NCBI RefSeq assembly: GCF_005502745.1
Contig: NZ_SCNL01000005.1
Span: forward strand, 62,001-126,000
Length of the DNA stretch: 64,000 nt
Reading direction: 5' to 3'
DNA from: Sphingomonas sp. 3P27F8
Lineage (GTDB): Bacteria > Pseudomonadota > Alphaproteobacteria > Sphingomonadales > Sphingomonadaceae
The translations under genes were made by a program, and so were the position numbers. Below the pieces are notes generated by a model. That model ran no database searches. It saw nothing but the letters and a program-made list of their open reading frames with translations, and had not been told where the DNA came from. Positions 17,870 to 29,322 of this stretch are shown here, one piece after another; the stretch's first letter is position 1; each line of letters opens with the position of its first letter.

Positions 17870-18331
17870 ATGATGCGACAGGGCGACTTCATCGAGATCT
17901 CGCCGGGCGAGCCGATCCTCGTCGCCGACTTCAATACGCCCTGGCCGGAAGCTGAGCCGCCGCCTGCCCACTTTCGCGAGGCCGACGGTCGCTGGACGCT
18001 GCCATTCGCGCCGAGGGCCGTCACCGTCACCCACGCCGATGGCGGCGCGCTCCACGGTTCCATCCAGCCGCGCATCGGGCCGGAGCGGATCACCCTGCGA
18101 AGCCCGTGGCCGCAGGACGTCGCCGAAGCGTTCGACCGTATTGCCGGCGTCATGCTGCCGGACAGCATCCACCAGGCGGCATGGCGCATGTCGGCGAGCC
18201 GCGCGCCGCACAGGGTCGATCAGGCAACGGTCGAACTGATCGTAGAGAGCCAGATAAGGCCGATTGGAAAGATGATCTGCGATTGTCCGCAGGAATCGCC
18301 AATCTCCACGCCCGAACTGCCGAAAACATAA
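17870..18331 (+). CDS. Hypothetical protein
   Basis: A 153-residue frame with strong codon bias over its first 110 residues ('GDFIEISPGEPILVADFNTP', 'PFAPRAVTVTHADGG'). I do not recognise the family. The same frame continues upstream for 14 codons to a TGA at 17828, and that extra stretch ('VELPAGFDEPHIR') looks coding, so this may be the tail of a broken gene. It ends at the terminator downstream of the tRNA-Arg fragment. The reverse strand also has a long open frame, but its composition looks like a shadow. Confidence 0.4.
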   Translation: MMRQGDFIEISPGEPILVADFNTPWPEAEPPPAHFREADGRWTLPFAPRAVTVTHADGGALHGSIQPRIGPERITLRSPWPQDVAEAFDRIAGVMLPDSIHQAAWRMSASRAPHRVDQATVELIVESQIRPIGKMICDCPQESPISTPELPKT

Positions 18332-18366
18332 AAGCCCCGCTAAGCCATTGGCGTAGCGGGGCTTTT
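18330..18366 (-). terminator. Bidirectional terminator of the tRNA-Arg locus
   Basis: A near-perfect hairpin AAAAGCCCCGCTA / TAGCGGGGCTTTT with an 11-nt loop. Read on the minus strand it follows the CCA end of the tRNA-Arg fragment and finishes in a U-run; on the plus strand it can also stop transcription from the upstream frame. It marks the native downstream side of the tRNA gene. Confidence 0.85.
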
Positions 18367-18368
18367 AA

Positions 18369-18413
18369 TGGCGCGCCCGGAACGATTCGAACGTCCGACC
18401 CTCAGATTCGTAG
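18369..18413 (-). other. 3' part of tRNA-Arg(ACG): attachment site of an integrated element
   Basis: On the minus strand these 45 bases match the 3' part of an alphaproteobacterial tRNA-Arg: anticodon loop CTACGAA (anticodon ACG), 3' anticodon stem TCTGA, variable region, T-arm with GTTCGAATC and acceptor GGGCGCG plus encoded CCA. The 5' part should continue to the right on the plus strand, but the sequence there is unrelated. Identity stops at the anticodon loop, a common crossover point for tyrosine integrases. The integrase gene begins 160 bp away. A complete tRNA should exist at the other end of the element, beyond what I can see. Confidence 0.85.
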
Positions 18414-18457
18414 GGCGATAAAGTGCCTTCTCGTGACGTTCCAGGACGTCCCTTTTT

Positions 18458-18540
18458 GTTGCTAAATCAGCAACTTGCGCGTTCCGATTGTTCCCTGTAT
18501 GTTTCAGGGTATCAGCACCTAAATGTTACCTAAGGTAACA
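18458..18540. promoter_or_regulatory. Cluster of inverted repeats between attachment site and integrase
   Basis: Three inverted repeats lie in a row: GTTGCT-N5-AGCAAC (18458-18474), CCCTG-N7-CAGGG (18493-18509) and TGTTACCTAAGGTAACA (18524-18540, perfect around a central A). They sit between the tRNA fragment and the integrase start at 18574. Candidates are operators of the integrase promoter or arm-type integrase and directionality-factor sites. Confidence 0.5.
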
Positions 18541-18573
18541 GGATAGCGGCCGGAACGGATCAGGATCATAGCT

Positions 18574-19803
18574 ATGCCCGGCAAAGCTGTAGGCCTCACG
18601 GACGCCAAGATCCGTGGCTTGACCCCGCCCCCTTCGGGTCAGTTGGAAATCTCCGACCAACTCATCGGCGGACTGCGCGTTCGCGTTGGCGCGTCAGGCG
18701 GTAAAACCTTCATCCTACGTAAGCGCGTGGGAGGCTCGGTCAGGAACGTCACTCTCGGGCGCTTCTCGGAAGCGTTCACGCTAGCCGACGCCCGTAAGAA
18801 GGCCCGATCATTGCTGATCGATCTCGAGTCCGGGAAAGGATTGCCCCAGCCGACCAGTAGCACTGGTGGTGCTGTTGGACGCCTCACATTCTCCGTTCTG
18901 TGGGCACAGTATCTCGAGCGTGCTGTCAAGGGTAAGAAGAAGAGTGCCTCCGAGATCGAGCGCATAGGGAAAAAGTTCATCCTCCCGCGGTTTGGCGATC
19001 GGCTTGCCGACACTATCACCCGGTCTGAAGTGACCGCGCTCGTAGAGGACATCACCTATCGTGACCCGATCCACCCGACCCCAAGAGCGGGACTGGGCGT
19101 GCATCAACAGCTGAGTTCGTTCTTCACCTGGGCGATGCCGAAGCTGGAAAAGCTACCAGCCAACCCCTGTCGAGATGCAGGCCGCCCTCCCCTTCCTAAA
19201 GCTCGCGATCGCTTCCTCTCAGATGCTGAAATTCGCATCTTCTGGCAGGCATGCGACGCAATGGGCTGGCCGTTCGGCCCCGGCTTCAAGCTGCTCCTCT
19301 TGACCGGCCAACGTCGCGGTGAGGTGTTCGACGCATCCCGTTCCGAGTTCGATGGCGATACCTGGGTCATTCCCGCGGCTCGAGTGAAGAATGGTAAAGC
19401 GCACATCGTGCCGCTCACCAATGCTGCCAGAGCGTTGATCGACGAGCTTCCGGTGATAGATGGGTCGCGCAAGCTCTTTCCCGTCGCAGGTAACCCCCAC
19501 GCTTCGGTCAACGGCTTCAGCAAAGGGCATCCGCGCCTGCTGCGGGAGATGGCCAAGATCATGAAGGTAGACGCGGTGAGTCACTTCATCCTGCATGATC
19601 TGCGACGCACAGTCGCAACAGGCATGCAGCGCCTCGGAGTACCGATGCCCGTGACCGAAGCCGTGCTGAACCACATCAGTGGCTCCCGATCAGGTATTGC
19701 CGGCGTCTACCAACGCTACGATTACCAGCGGGAGAAACGTCAAGCGCTGGAAAGTTGGAACGATGAGCTGGAACGGATCGTGGGCGTGATCAGGCCGAAC
19801 TGA
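18574..19803 (+). CDS. Tyrosine recombinase / integrase (DUF4102 N-terminal type)
   Basis: A 409-residue phage-type integrase. The N-terminal DUF4102-like arm-binding domain ('LTDAKIRGLTPPPSG') runs to about residue 90, then a core-binding domain, then the catalytic domain. Catalytic residues appear intact: Arg in 'LLTGQRRGEVF' (about 247), His-x-x-Arg in 'ILHDLRRTVATG' (341, 344), His in 'VLNHISG' (367) and Tyr in 'VYQRYDYQREK' (probably 384). This class integrates into tRNA genes, and a tRNA-Arg fragment lies directly upstream. It reads away from that fragment into the rest of the window. Confidence 0.95.
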   Translation: MPGKAVGLTDAKIRGLTPPPSGQLEISDQLIGGLRVRVGASGGKTFILRKRVGGSVRNVTLGRFSEAFTLADARKKARSLLIDLESGKGLPQPTSSTGGAVGRLTFSVLWAQYLERAVKGKKKSASEIERIGKKFILPRFGDRLADTITRSEVTALVEDITYRDPIHPTPRAGLGVHQQLSSFFTWAMPKLEKLPANPCRDAGRPPLPKARDRFLSDAEIRIFWQACDAMGWPFGPGFKLLLLTGQRRGEVFDASRSEFDGDTWVIPAARVKNGKAHIVPLTNAARALIDELPVIDGSRKLFPVAGNPHASVNGFSKGHPRLLREMAKIMKVDAVSHFILHDLRRTVATGMQRLGVPMPVTEAVLNHISGSRSGIAGVYQRYDYQREKRQALESWNDELERIVGVIRPN

Positions 19804-19946
19804 CCTCCGCAACACATTCGCTTGAAAGCTGCGCCGAGCGTTGGTTTACTCACCAGCCGGAGACGATGGCTAAGATTACGTGGAGTCTTAGTTGCACGGT
19901 AGTCGGATGTGACCGAACCAGACCGGCCTCCAGCAATTAGATTGCT

Positions 19947-20621
19947 TCAGCCGACGTAACAGCGATCGGCCGCACGCTTCGTCCGCCAGCTTCGCAGCAG
20001 CTTAATCTGTTTCTCATGCACGTCGTCGATCGCTGGCGCGGCCTGACAGGTTGTATTAGTCGCCTCCAAGTGTGAGTCCGAATTGTAAAGCCTGCCGCTG
20101 CTCGCGTGATCCAGGAGTGCGCGCAGCATCTGCCGCCCTCTCACCACGCGGCTCTTGATCGTACCGACAGGAACCTGTTCGATCGTTGCTGTCTCTTCGT
20201 AGCTCAAACCCTCGATCCCGACACACTGGATGCACCGCTGCTGCTCGGGTGTCAGGCGCGGCCACAGGCGGCGAACATCGCCCAACGTCACGACCCACTC
20301 TTGGTTTGACGCCACCGGAACATCGATCGGTTCGGCGGTCTCCCCTGCCTGTCCCGCACCTTTACGACGAACCTGCGACAGAAAGGAGTTGCGAAGGATA
20401 CGGAAGGTCCACGCTTTCAAATTCGTGCCCGCCTCGAATGACGCACGGCTGCGCCAGGCTTTCAGCACGGTGTCCTGAACGAGATCCTGTGCAGCATCGG
20501 GATTTCTTGTTAGCGATCGCGCATAGCTCGCCAGCCTGGGCATCAAGTCGCTCAGTGCAGCACCGAAGTCAGACAACTCCTCAGCCGGTACATGCGCTTC
20601 GTGATCCGGTTGTTCCGACAC
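19947..20621 (-). CDS. EcfG-like ECF sigma factor (general stress response type)
   Basis: A 224-residue ECF sigma factor. Region 2 includes 'DAAQDLVQDTVLKAWRSR' and 'TNLKAWTFRILRNSFLSQ', and region 4 includes 'LSYEETATIEQVPVGTIKSR'. The 'TNLKAWTF.ILRN.FLSQ' and 'VGTIKSRV.RGR' patterns are typical of the EcfG (ECF15) group that drives the alphaproteobacterial general stress response under NepR and PhyR. About 55 residues follow region 4, longer than usual. A matching GGAAC-N16-CGTT promoter lies upstream, indicating autoregulation. No nepR or phyR is in the window, so this is probably a paralogue of the main EcfG. Confidence 0.9.
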   Translation of the reverse strand: MSEQPDHEAHVPAEELSDFGAALSDLMPRLASYARSLTRNPDAAQDLVQDTVLKAWRSRASFEAGTNLKAWTFRILRNSFLSQVRRKGAGQAGETAEPIDVPVASNQEWVVTLGDVRRLWPRLTPEQQRCIQCVGIEGLSYEETATIEQVPVGTIKSRVVRGRQMLRALLDHASSGRLYNSDSHLEATNTTCQAAPAIDDVHEKQIKLLRSWRTKRAADRCYVG

Positions 20622-20685
20622 GCAAAAGCCCTCGCTCGATCGAACCAGGGCGCCGTTTATACACCGACTGGTTTACTTGTTCGAA

Positions 20686-20710
20686 AACGCCCCCTCTCGT
20701 GGGTTGTTCC
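20686..20710 (-). promoter_or_regulatory. EcfG-type promoter GGAAC-N16-CGTT upstream of the sigma factor gene
   Basis: On the minus strand GGAAC (20710-20706) is followed after exactly 16 bases by CGTT (20689-20686), about 65 bp before the sigma factor start codon at 20621. This is the consensus -35/-10 pair of the alphaproteobacterial general stress sigma factor EcfG, known from established work. Position and orientation are right for autoregulation. Confidence 0.75.
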
Positions 20711-20799
20711 ACTTCTCAGCGAGGAGCCGGATACCCGAACAAGCGCGCGAAAGGGTAAGGGTAAAGAGTCGGGTCTGGAGAAGGTCGGGTAGCGGGAAG

Positions 20800-22413
20800 T
20801 CAGCGCCTCTGCCTGCTCGAAAACCAAGCCCAGCCTGCAGGCAGCACCGCAGACGCCATCAACATCGCGCCGACAACATCATGGTCGCGCTGAAGGATCG
20901 CGCCCGCGACAAGCAGTCCGGCGGACAGAATGTTGGGATCGGCGCGCCGGGGCGATGCCGGAATTGGGAAAACCGCGCCTCCCTGCAATTCGATCGGCAG
21001 CGCACCCGACCGCGCAACCCGCTCGGCGAAGGCTACCAGCTCGGGCGAGGCGGTGGCCAGACGGCCAAGGCTCGTCGCCAGCCGGCGTCCGCCACGCTTG
21101 AGGCCGGCCGGGCCGATTCGCTCCCGCAGCAGTTCGCGCGCGATCGGTGCGGCGCGCGCGGCGATGTCGAAGCCGGGATCGAGCCGTCGTACGAACCCTT
21201 CAGCGATCAGCAGGGTGCGCAGCAGCAGGGCGAGGTCGGGTGGCAGCGCCAGGCGGTAGGTGCGCAGCAGCGCGAACACGCGGCCGAAGATGTCGGCGAG
21301 CTCGATCTGCTGGAGTACCGCCCCGCGGAACTGGCCGATCAGCGCGTCGAGATCGCGGGTCAGCGCCTGGCGATCGACGTCGGTCTCGCCCGACCATTGC
21401 AGCAGTATGTCCGTCAACGATCGTGTGTCCTCACCCGCGATGGCAAGGACGAGCGTAACAACCTCGTTCCGCCGGGCGGGACTGAGCACGCCAACCGCCC
21501 CGAAGTCGATGAACGCCAAGGACCCGTCGGCCAGAACAAAGACGTTGCCGGGATGGGGGTCCGCGTGGAACCGACCGTTGAAGATGATCATCCGCAGCAC
21601 CGCATCGGCATATCTGCCGGCGACGTCAGCAGCGCCCTGACCCGCCCCGCCCTCACCCGCTCGGTCGAGGATCGCGCGGACGGGCACGCCGTCGAGCCGT
21701 TCCTGCACGTTGATCCGGCGGCCAACCTGATCCCAGTAGAAGCCGGGCGTGCGAACGCCGAGCGGCTGCAGGAATGCGCCGATGCTCTCGCAGGCTGCCG
21801 CTTCGGCGCTGAGGTCCATTTCCTGCGACAGGCTCTCAGCGAAGAACCGGAGCAGTTCGTCAGGCTTGAGGCGACGGATCTCCGGTGAGTGCCTCGCGGC
21901 GAGCCGCGCGATGCGGCGGATGAGCCGCAGGTCGGCATCGACGCGTTCCGCGATTCCCGGCCGGCGCACCTTGACCACGACCTCGGTTCCGTCGCGCAGG
22001 GTGGCGCCATGAACCTGCGCGATGGAGGCCGCGGCGATCGGCTCGCGGTCGAACCGCGCGAACACATCCGCGATCGGGGAACCAAGCGCTGTCAGGATCG
22101 TCGGCTCCAGCGCCTCGAACGGCAGCGGGGTCACCCGGTCCTGCAGCGTCGACAGCGCGCGCACCCATTCCGGCCCGAGCAGGTCTTCGCGGGTGGCGAG
22201 TACCTGCCCCAGCTTTACCGCGACAGGTCCAAGGTCTCGCAGTAACGCGACGACCCGCTCGGGCGGACCGAGGTCTACCGGCTGCTCCAAGCGACCGGGC
22301 AGCAGGCCCAGGCGCGAGGCGAGCCCGTTAAGGCCGTGTCGGCCCATGATCTGGATGAGTTCGGCCAGGCGCGTGCGCTCACCGATCTGAGGCTCGTCGT
22401 CGGTGGTGGACAT
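20800..22413 (-). CDS. ABC1/AarF/UbiB-family atypical kinase-like protein
   Basis: A 537-residue UbiB/AarF family protein with the signature 'VKLGQVLATREDL' (KxGQ motif), ATP-site Lys in 'EVVVKVRRPG', 'FHADPHPGNVFV' and 'FIDFGAVGVLS' (the metal-binding DFG-like site). The C-terminus has a hydrophobic stretch ('NILSAGLLVAGAILQ' and 'GAMLMASAVLPAGWAW') like the membrane anchor of UbiB. UbiB-type proteins support ubiquinone synthesis through ATP-dependent handling of lipid precursors. The ATG at 22413 overlaps the TetR stop by one base (TGATG). It is probably an extra paralogue, since ubiquinone genes are absent nearby. Confidence 0.9.
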   Translation of the reverse strand: MSTTDDEPQIGERTRLAELIQIMGRHGLNGLASRLGLLPGRLEQPVDLGPPERVVALLRDLGPVAVKLGQVLATREDLLGPEWVRALSTLQDRVTPLPFEALEPTILTALGSPIADVFARFDREPIAAASIAQVHGATLRDGTEVVVKVRRPGIAERVDADLRLIRRIARLAARHSPEIRRLKPDELLRFFAESLSQEMDLSAEAAACESIGAFLQPLGVRTPGFYWDQVGRRINVQERLDGVPVRAILDRAGEGGAGQGAADVAGRYADAVLRMIIFNGRFHADPHPGNVFVLADGSLAFIDFGAVGVLSPARRNEVVTLVLAIAGEDTRSLTDILLQWSGETDVDRQALTRDLDALIGQFRGAVLQQIELADIFGRVFALLRTYRLALPPDLALLLRTLLIAEGFVRRLDPGFDIAARAAPIARELLRERIGPAGLKRGGRRLATSLGRLATASPELVAFAERVARSGALPIELQGGAVFPIPASPRRADPNILSAGLLVAGAILQRDHDVVGAMLMASAVLPAGWAWFSSRQRR

Positions 22414-23090
22414 CAGGCGCTGCAACCATCCGCCCCGCGCGGACGGCAGCCATCGAGGAACAGGTCGATACCGCGCAAGATACGATCGCGTGCCGCCTCG
22501 TCATACGCTGGCGGAGACAAACCCAGCGCTGCCCGGCGCATGGGGGCGACCACGACGAGTGTGACGAACTGCTCGGCAGCGAACACGGGGTCGACCAGCG
22601 ACAGCTCCCCCCTGGCATTGGCGTGGGCGAGGATCGATGCCACCCACTGGACGGCCCGCTGGTAGCCGAAATCGTGGATGTTCGCCGCAAGCGCTGGAAA
22701 GCGTACGGCTTGCGCGATGACGACGCGTTCCATGGAGGCGATCCGGGGCGTCAGGAGCCACTCGAGCAGGCGATCGGCGATCATGCGAAGTCGCGATCCG
22801 ATCTCGGGTTCGTCGCTGCCGGAGGGTTCGAGCGCGCGCAGCTGCGTATCGATCTCGTCGAGGATCACCGCCTCGAACACACGCGCCTTGCTGCCGAAGC
22901 GGGCGTAGAGGGTCCGCTTGGAGATACGCGCCTGTTCGGCGATCATGTCGGCGCTCGCGCCGTCGAACCCGTGCTCGAAGAACAGCTCGCGAGCGCTCTT
23001 AAGGATGTGCGAGGTCAGGCGGACCGCGTCCTCAGTGGTCGGTCTGCCCATCTTTCTTGGGCGCCGTCCCTTTTTCTCGTCGTCGCTCAA
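22413..23090 (-). CDS. TetR/AcrR-family transcriptional regulator
   Basis: A TetR regulator of about 225 residues with an N-terminal DNA-binding domain ('FFEHGFDGASADMIAEQARI', 'SKRTLYARFGSKARVFEAVI'). The long C-terminal ligand domain resembles the AcrR-like TetR_C family. The frame opens at TTG 23120, but TTG 23090 has a strong GGGGAG ribosome site and ATG 23051 ('MGRPTTEDAVR') is another option, so the start is uncertain. It is translationally coupled to the UbiB-like gene. An inverted repeat near 24177-24210, in front of the MCE and hotdog genes, is a possible operator. Confidence 0.88.
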   Translation of the reverse strand: MSDDEKKGRRPRKMGRPTTEDAVRLTSHILKSARELFFEHGFDGASADMIAEQARISKRTLYARFGSKARVFEAVILDEIDTQLRALEPSGSDEPEIGSRLRMIADRLLEWLLTPRIASMERVVIAQAVRFPALAANIHDFGYQRAVQWVASILAHANARGELSLVDPVFAAEQFVTLVVVAPMRRAALGLSPPAYDEAARDRILRGIDLFLDGCRPRGADGCSA

Positions 23091-23215
23091 TCTCGTTCTC
23101 CCCGATCGAGGGTAGCGCAATCCGGACCGGTTGACGAGAAATCACGCCGGGACGGTCGGTCGGTCGCCTGCCATCTCGAGCTCAGCCAAGAGCTGTCCTA
23201 TCGCTTCGCGGCCGA

Positions 23216-24157
23216 TCACTGCCGTGATTTCGGCTTGTAGGTCGGAAGGGACGGAGCACTTACCCCCAAGCCCTCCTGATCGATGCGAACAGCCGTATCC
23301 CTGACAGCGCCTACCTTGTTACTTGCTGAACGAATGGTCTCACGCAGCTGGGCCTGTTTGGCAGTCATGCCGCGGATCGTGGGTCGAACCGCCTCGACGC
23401 GCGCTGTCAATTGCTCGGCTTCGTCTCGAGCGTTCAGCAACGGGCGGTTCGCCCTGGCGAGAACGGTCGCGCGGCGGTCGTTCAGGGCAGCTCTCAACCG
23501 TTGAGCGCTGGCGCCGGATCGCTGCAGGGCGTCCCCCACGGCTACCACGCGACCGCGTGCGCCAGTAAGTCCGTCGGATGCCGATCCGACCCTGTCTGCC
23601 CAACCGGCGGAACTTTCCGCAAGCGCCGCCAGTCGATCGCTGGCCCGCTGCTGCTGAGCGGCGTCGAGGTTGCGAGAAACAGAATCTACGGTGCGGCTGA
23701 TCTTCTCGACCAGTGCGACGGGGTCCCCTCCGCCGCCAAGGAGCCCGCCTTCCTTGGCGGGAATGACGGGAAGCTCCCCGTCGCTCGCAACGATCGGGGG
23801 CGCGCCAGACGTGGCGCCGTCGAGGCTGATGTTCGCGGTTCCGGCCAGGGCCGATCGTGCGATCGACGCTTTTACGCCTGCGACGATTGGGATCTGAGGC
23901 TCGAGGCTGACGGTCACGAGGACCGCTGAGGGATCCTCCTTGTCGAACCGTATCGATGTGACATGGCCGGCCGCAACGCCCGAGAAGGTCACCGGCGACC
24001 CCTCCTCCAGACCGGCAACGCTTCCGGTGAAGCGGATCAGATAGGGATTCCCGTCCCCATCGCGTGCGTCAAGCAGCCACAGCGTGAAGATCAGGAGCGT
24101 GCCCAGCAGAAAGCCGGTCATCACGAGCACGATAAATTTGTTCGAGCGCGTTTCCAT
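23216..24157 (-). CDS. MCE (MlaD-like) domain protein
   Basis: A 313-residue protein with one N-terminal transmembrane anchor ('FIVLVMTGFLLGTLLIFTLW'), an MCE domain at about residues 40-130 ('GLEEGSPVTFSGVAAGHVTS') and a long helical, coiled-coil-rich tail (about 150-300). MCE proteins form hexameric lipid-transport rings or tubes spanning the periplasm. Usually an ATPase (MlaF) and a permease (MlaE) are encoded next to them; neither is here, so this is an orphan that may use components made elsewhere. Confidence 0.9.
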   Translation of the reverse strand: METRSNKFIVLVMTGFLLGTLLIFTLWLLDARDGDGNPYLIRFTGSVAGLEEGSPVTFSGVAAGHVTSIRFDKEDPSAVLVTVSLEPQIPIVAGVKASIARSALAGTANISLDGATSGAPPIVASDGELPVIPAKEGGLLGGGGDPVALVEKISRTVDSVSRNLDAAQQQRASDRLAALAESSAGWADRVGSASDGLTGARGRVVAVGDALQRSGASAQRLRAALNDRRATVLARANRPLLNARDEAEQLTARVEAVRPTIRGMTAKQAQLRETIRSASNKVGAVRDTAVRIDQEGLGVSAPSLPTYKPKSRQ

Positions 24158-24176
24158 GCGTGGACACAGCCATTAA

Positions 24177-24239
24177 GAAACGGGGTGAAAGATGTAAACC
24201 GTACCGTTTCCTGAATGTCCCGAGAACGGGCTATTCTCG
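24177..24239. promoter_or_regulatory. Divergent control region with two inverted repeats
   Basis: The gap between the MCE gene and the first hotdog gene contains GAAACGG-N20-CCGTTTC (24177-24210) and CGAGAA-N7-TTCTCG (24221-24239). Symmetry and position between divergent genes suggest operators. The neighbouring TetR protein is a candidate binder, which is inference only. Confidence 0.4.
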
Positions 24240-24275
24240 TGAGCGGTGGGGTCAGTTCGGGACGAGGATGGAATC

Positions 24276-24689
24276 GTGGCTGGAGACTGGAGCCTGCAAC
24301 CAGGCAACATACCATGGGGCAACAGGCTGGGCCTGGAGCTGGTCTCGATCGGCGATGGCCTCAGCTCGCTGCGGATCGGTTGGCGTCGGGAGCTGGCGGA
24401 CGAGGACGAGGCTCTCGCAACCGGCGTATTGACGAGCCTCATCGATCAGGCCTGCGGCGTTGCCGTGATGTCCCGGCTGGGCAGACGGCTGGCGATCTCG
24501 ACCCTCAACCTGAAGGTGGACCATGTGCGGTCCGCCGAGGCGAGATACTCCGCGACGGCGTGGGCGCACTGTTACGACGCGACCGAGCACCGTGCGTTCG
24601 TACGGACCGAAGTCTGGGATACCGATCCTTCTCACCTGATCGCGACTGCCCAAGGCGTCTTTTCGATCAATCGGGCTGTCGGCCCATGA
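24276..24689 (+). CDS. PaaI-like hotdog-fold protein, degenerate active site
   Basis: About 137 residues with a hotdog thioesterase fold ('RLAISTLNLKVDHVRSAEA', 'ATAQGVFSIN'). The usual PaaI 'HGG' signature before the central helix is replaced by 'ATGVLTSLIDQACGVAV'. GTG 24276 has a GAGG ribosome site; the frame also opens at GTG 24246. Its TGA overlaps the ATG of a second hotdog gene (ATGA), so the two products are probably made together and may form a heteromer in which only the partner is active. Confidence 0.8.
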   Translation: MAGDWSLQPGNIPWGNRLGLELVSIGDGLSSLRIGWRRELADEDEALATGVLTSLIDQACGVAVMSRLGRRLAISTLNLKVDHVRSAEARYSATAWAHCYDATEHRAFVRTEVWDTDPSHLIATAQGVFSINRAVGP

Positions 24690-25117
24690 GCGAAGGCGCA
24701 GTCACGGCTGGCATGGGGCGGAACGACTTCGCGCGGTTGCTCGGCACCATGATGACGCAAAGCGGTGAAACCTTCACGCTCATCCCGACAGAGGAGCTTG
24801 TGGGGAATTCTCTCCTGCCCGCATTGCATGGAGGAGCAATCGCTTCCTTTCTCGAGCTGGCCGCACAGCTTGCTCTCTCCCGCACACTCTCGCCAGGGCA
24901 ATCCTCCCGGCTGATCAGTGTGAACCTGCAATTTCTCGCCCCGGTCAGACTGGGCGCAATCAGCACGACGCCCACGCTGATGCGTGTGGGACGTCGTGTC
25001 GCAGTGGTGCATGCCGAAGCCGTAGAGCGGGACGGAGCCGGAAAACTGTGCCTTGCGCAGCTGGAATTCGCCCTCGAAAGATCCCCCAGCGAAGAGAAAC
25101 TCGCTCGAAACGCCTGA
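24686..25117 (+). CDS. PaaI-family thioesterase
   Basis: A 143-residue hotdog thioesterase with the conserved 'LHGGAIASFLELAAQLALS' helix signature and a typical second half ('ISVNLQFLAPVRLGAIST', 'VGRRVAVVHAEAVERDG'). Such enzymes hydrolyse acyl-CoA or aryl-CoA esters. It is coupled to the preceding hotdog gene by a 4-bp overlap. The stop lies 5 bp from the convergent alpha/beta hydrolase stop. The physiological substrate cannot be told, although a CoA catabolic cluster follows. Confidence 0.88.
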   Translation: MSEGAVTAGMGRNDFARLLGTMMTQSGETFTLIPTEELVGNSLLPALHGGAIASFLELAAQLALSRTLSPGQSSRLISVNLQFLAPVRLGAISTTPTLMRVGRRVAVVHAEAVERDGAGKLCLAQLEFALERSPSEEKLARNA

Positions 25118-25122
25118 TTGTT

Positions 25123-29305
<4,183 letters not shown>

Positions 29306-29322
29306 GGCTTCTTCTCCTGTCC

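Noticed and set aside
17291..18211. A 306-codon minus-strand open frame
   Set aside because: Its first half mirrors the plus-strand frame at 17870-18331 and has shadow-like composition; no start signal or domain.
18369..18413. A complete tRNA-Arg gene
   Set aside because: Only the part from anticodon loop to CCA is present; the bases that should form the D-arm and 5' acceptor are unrelated.
20677..21888. A 403-codon plus-strand open frame over the UbiB/AarF gene
   Set aside because: It lies antisense to a gene with clear kinase-like motifs; its product is Arg/Gly/Gln-rich without domains, a GC-bias shadow.
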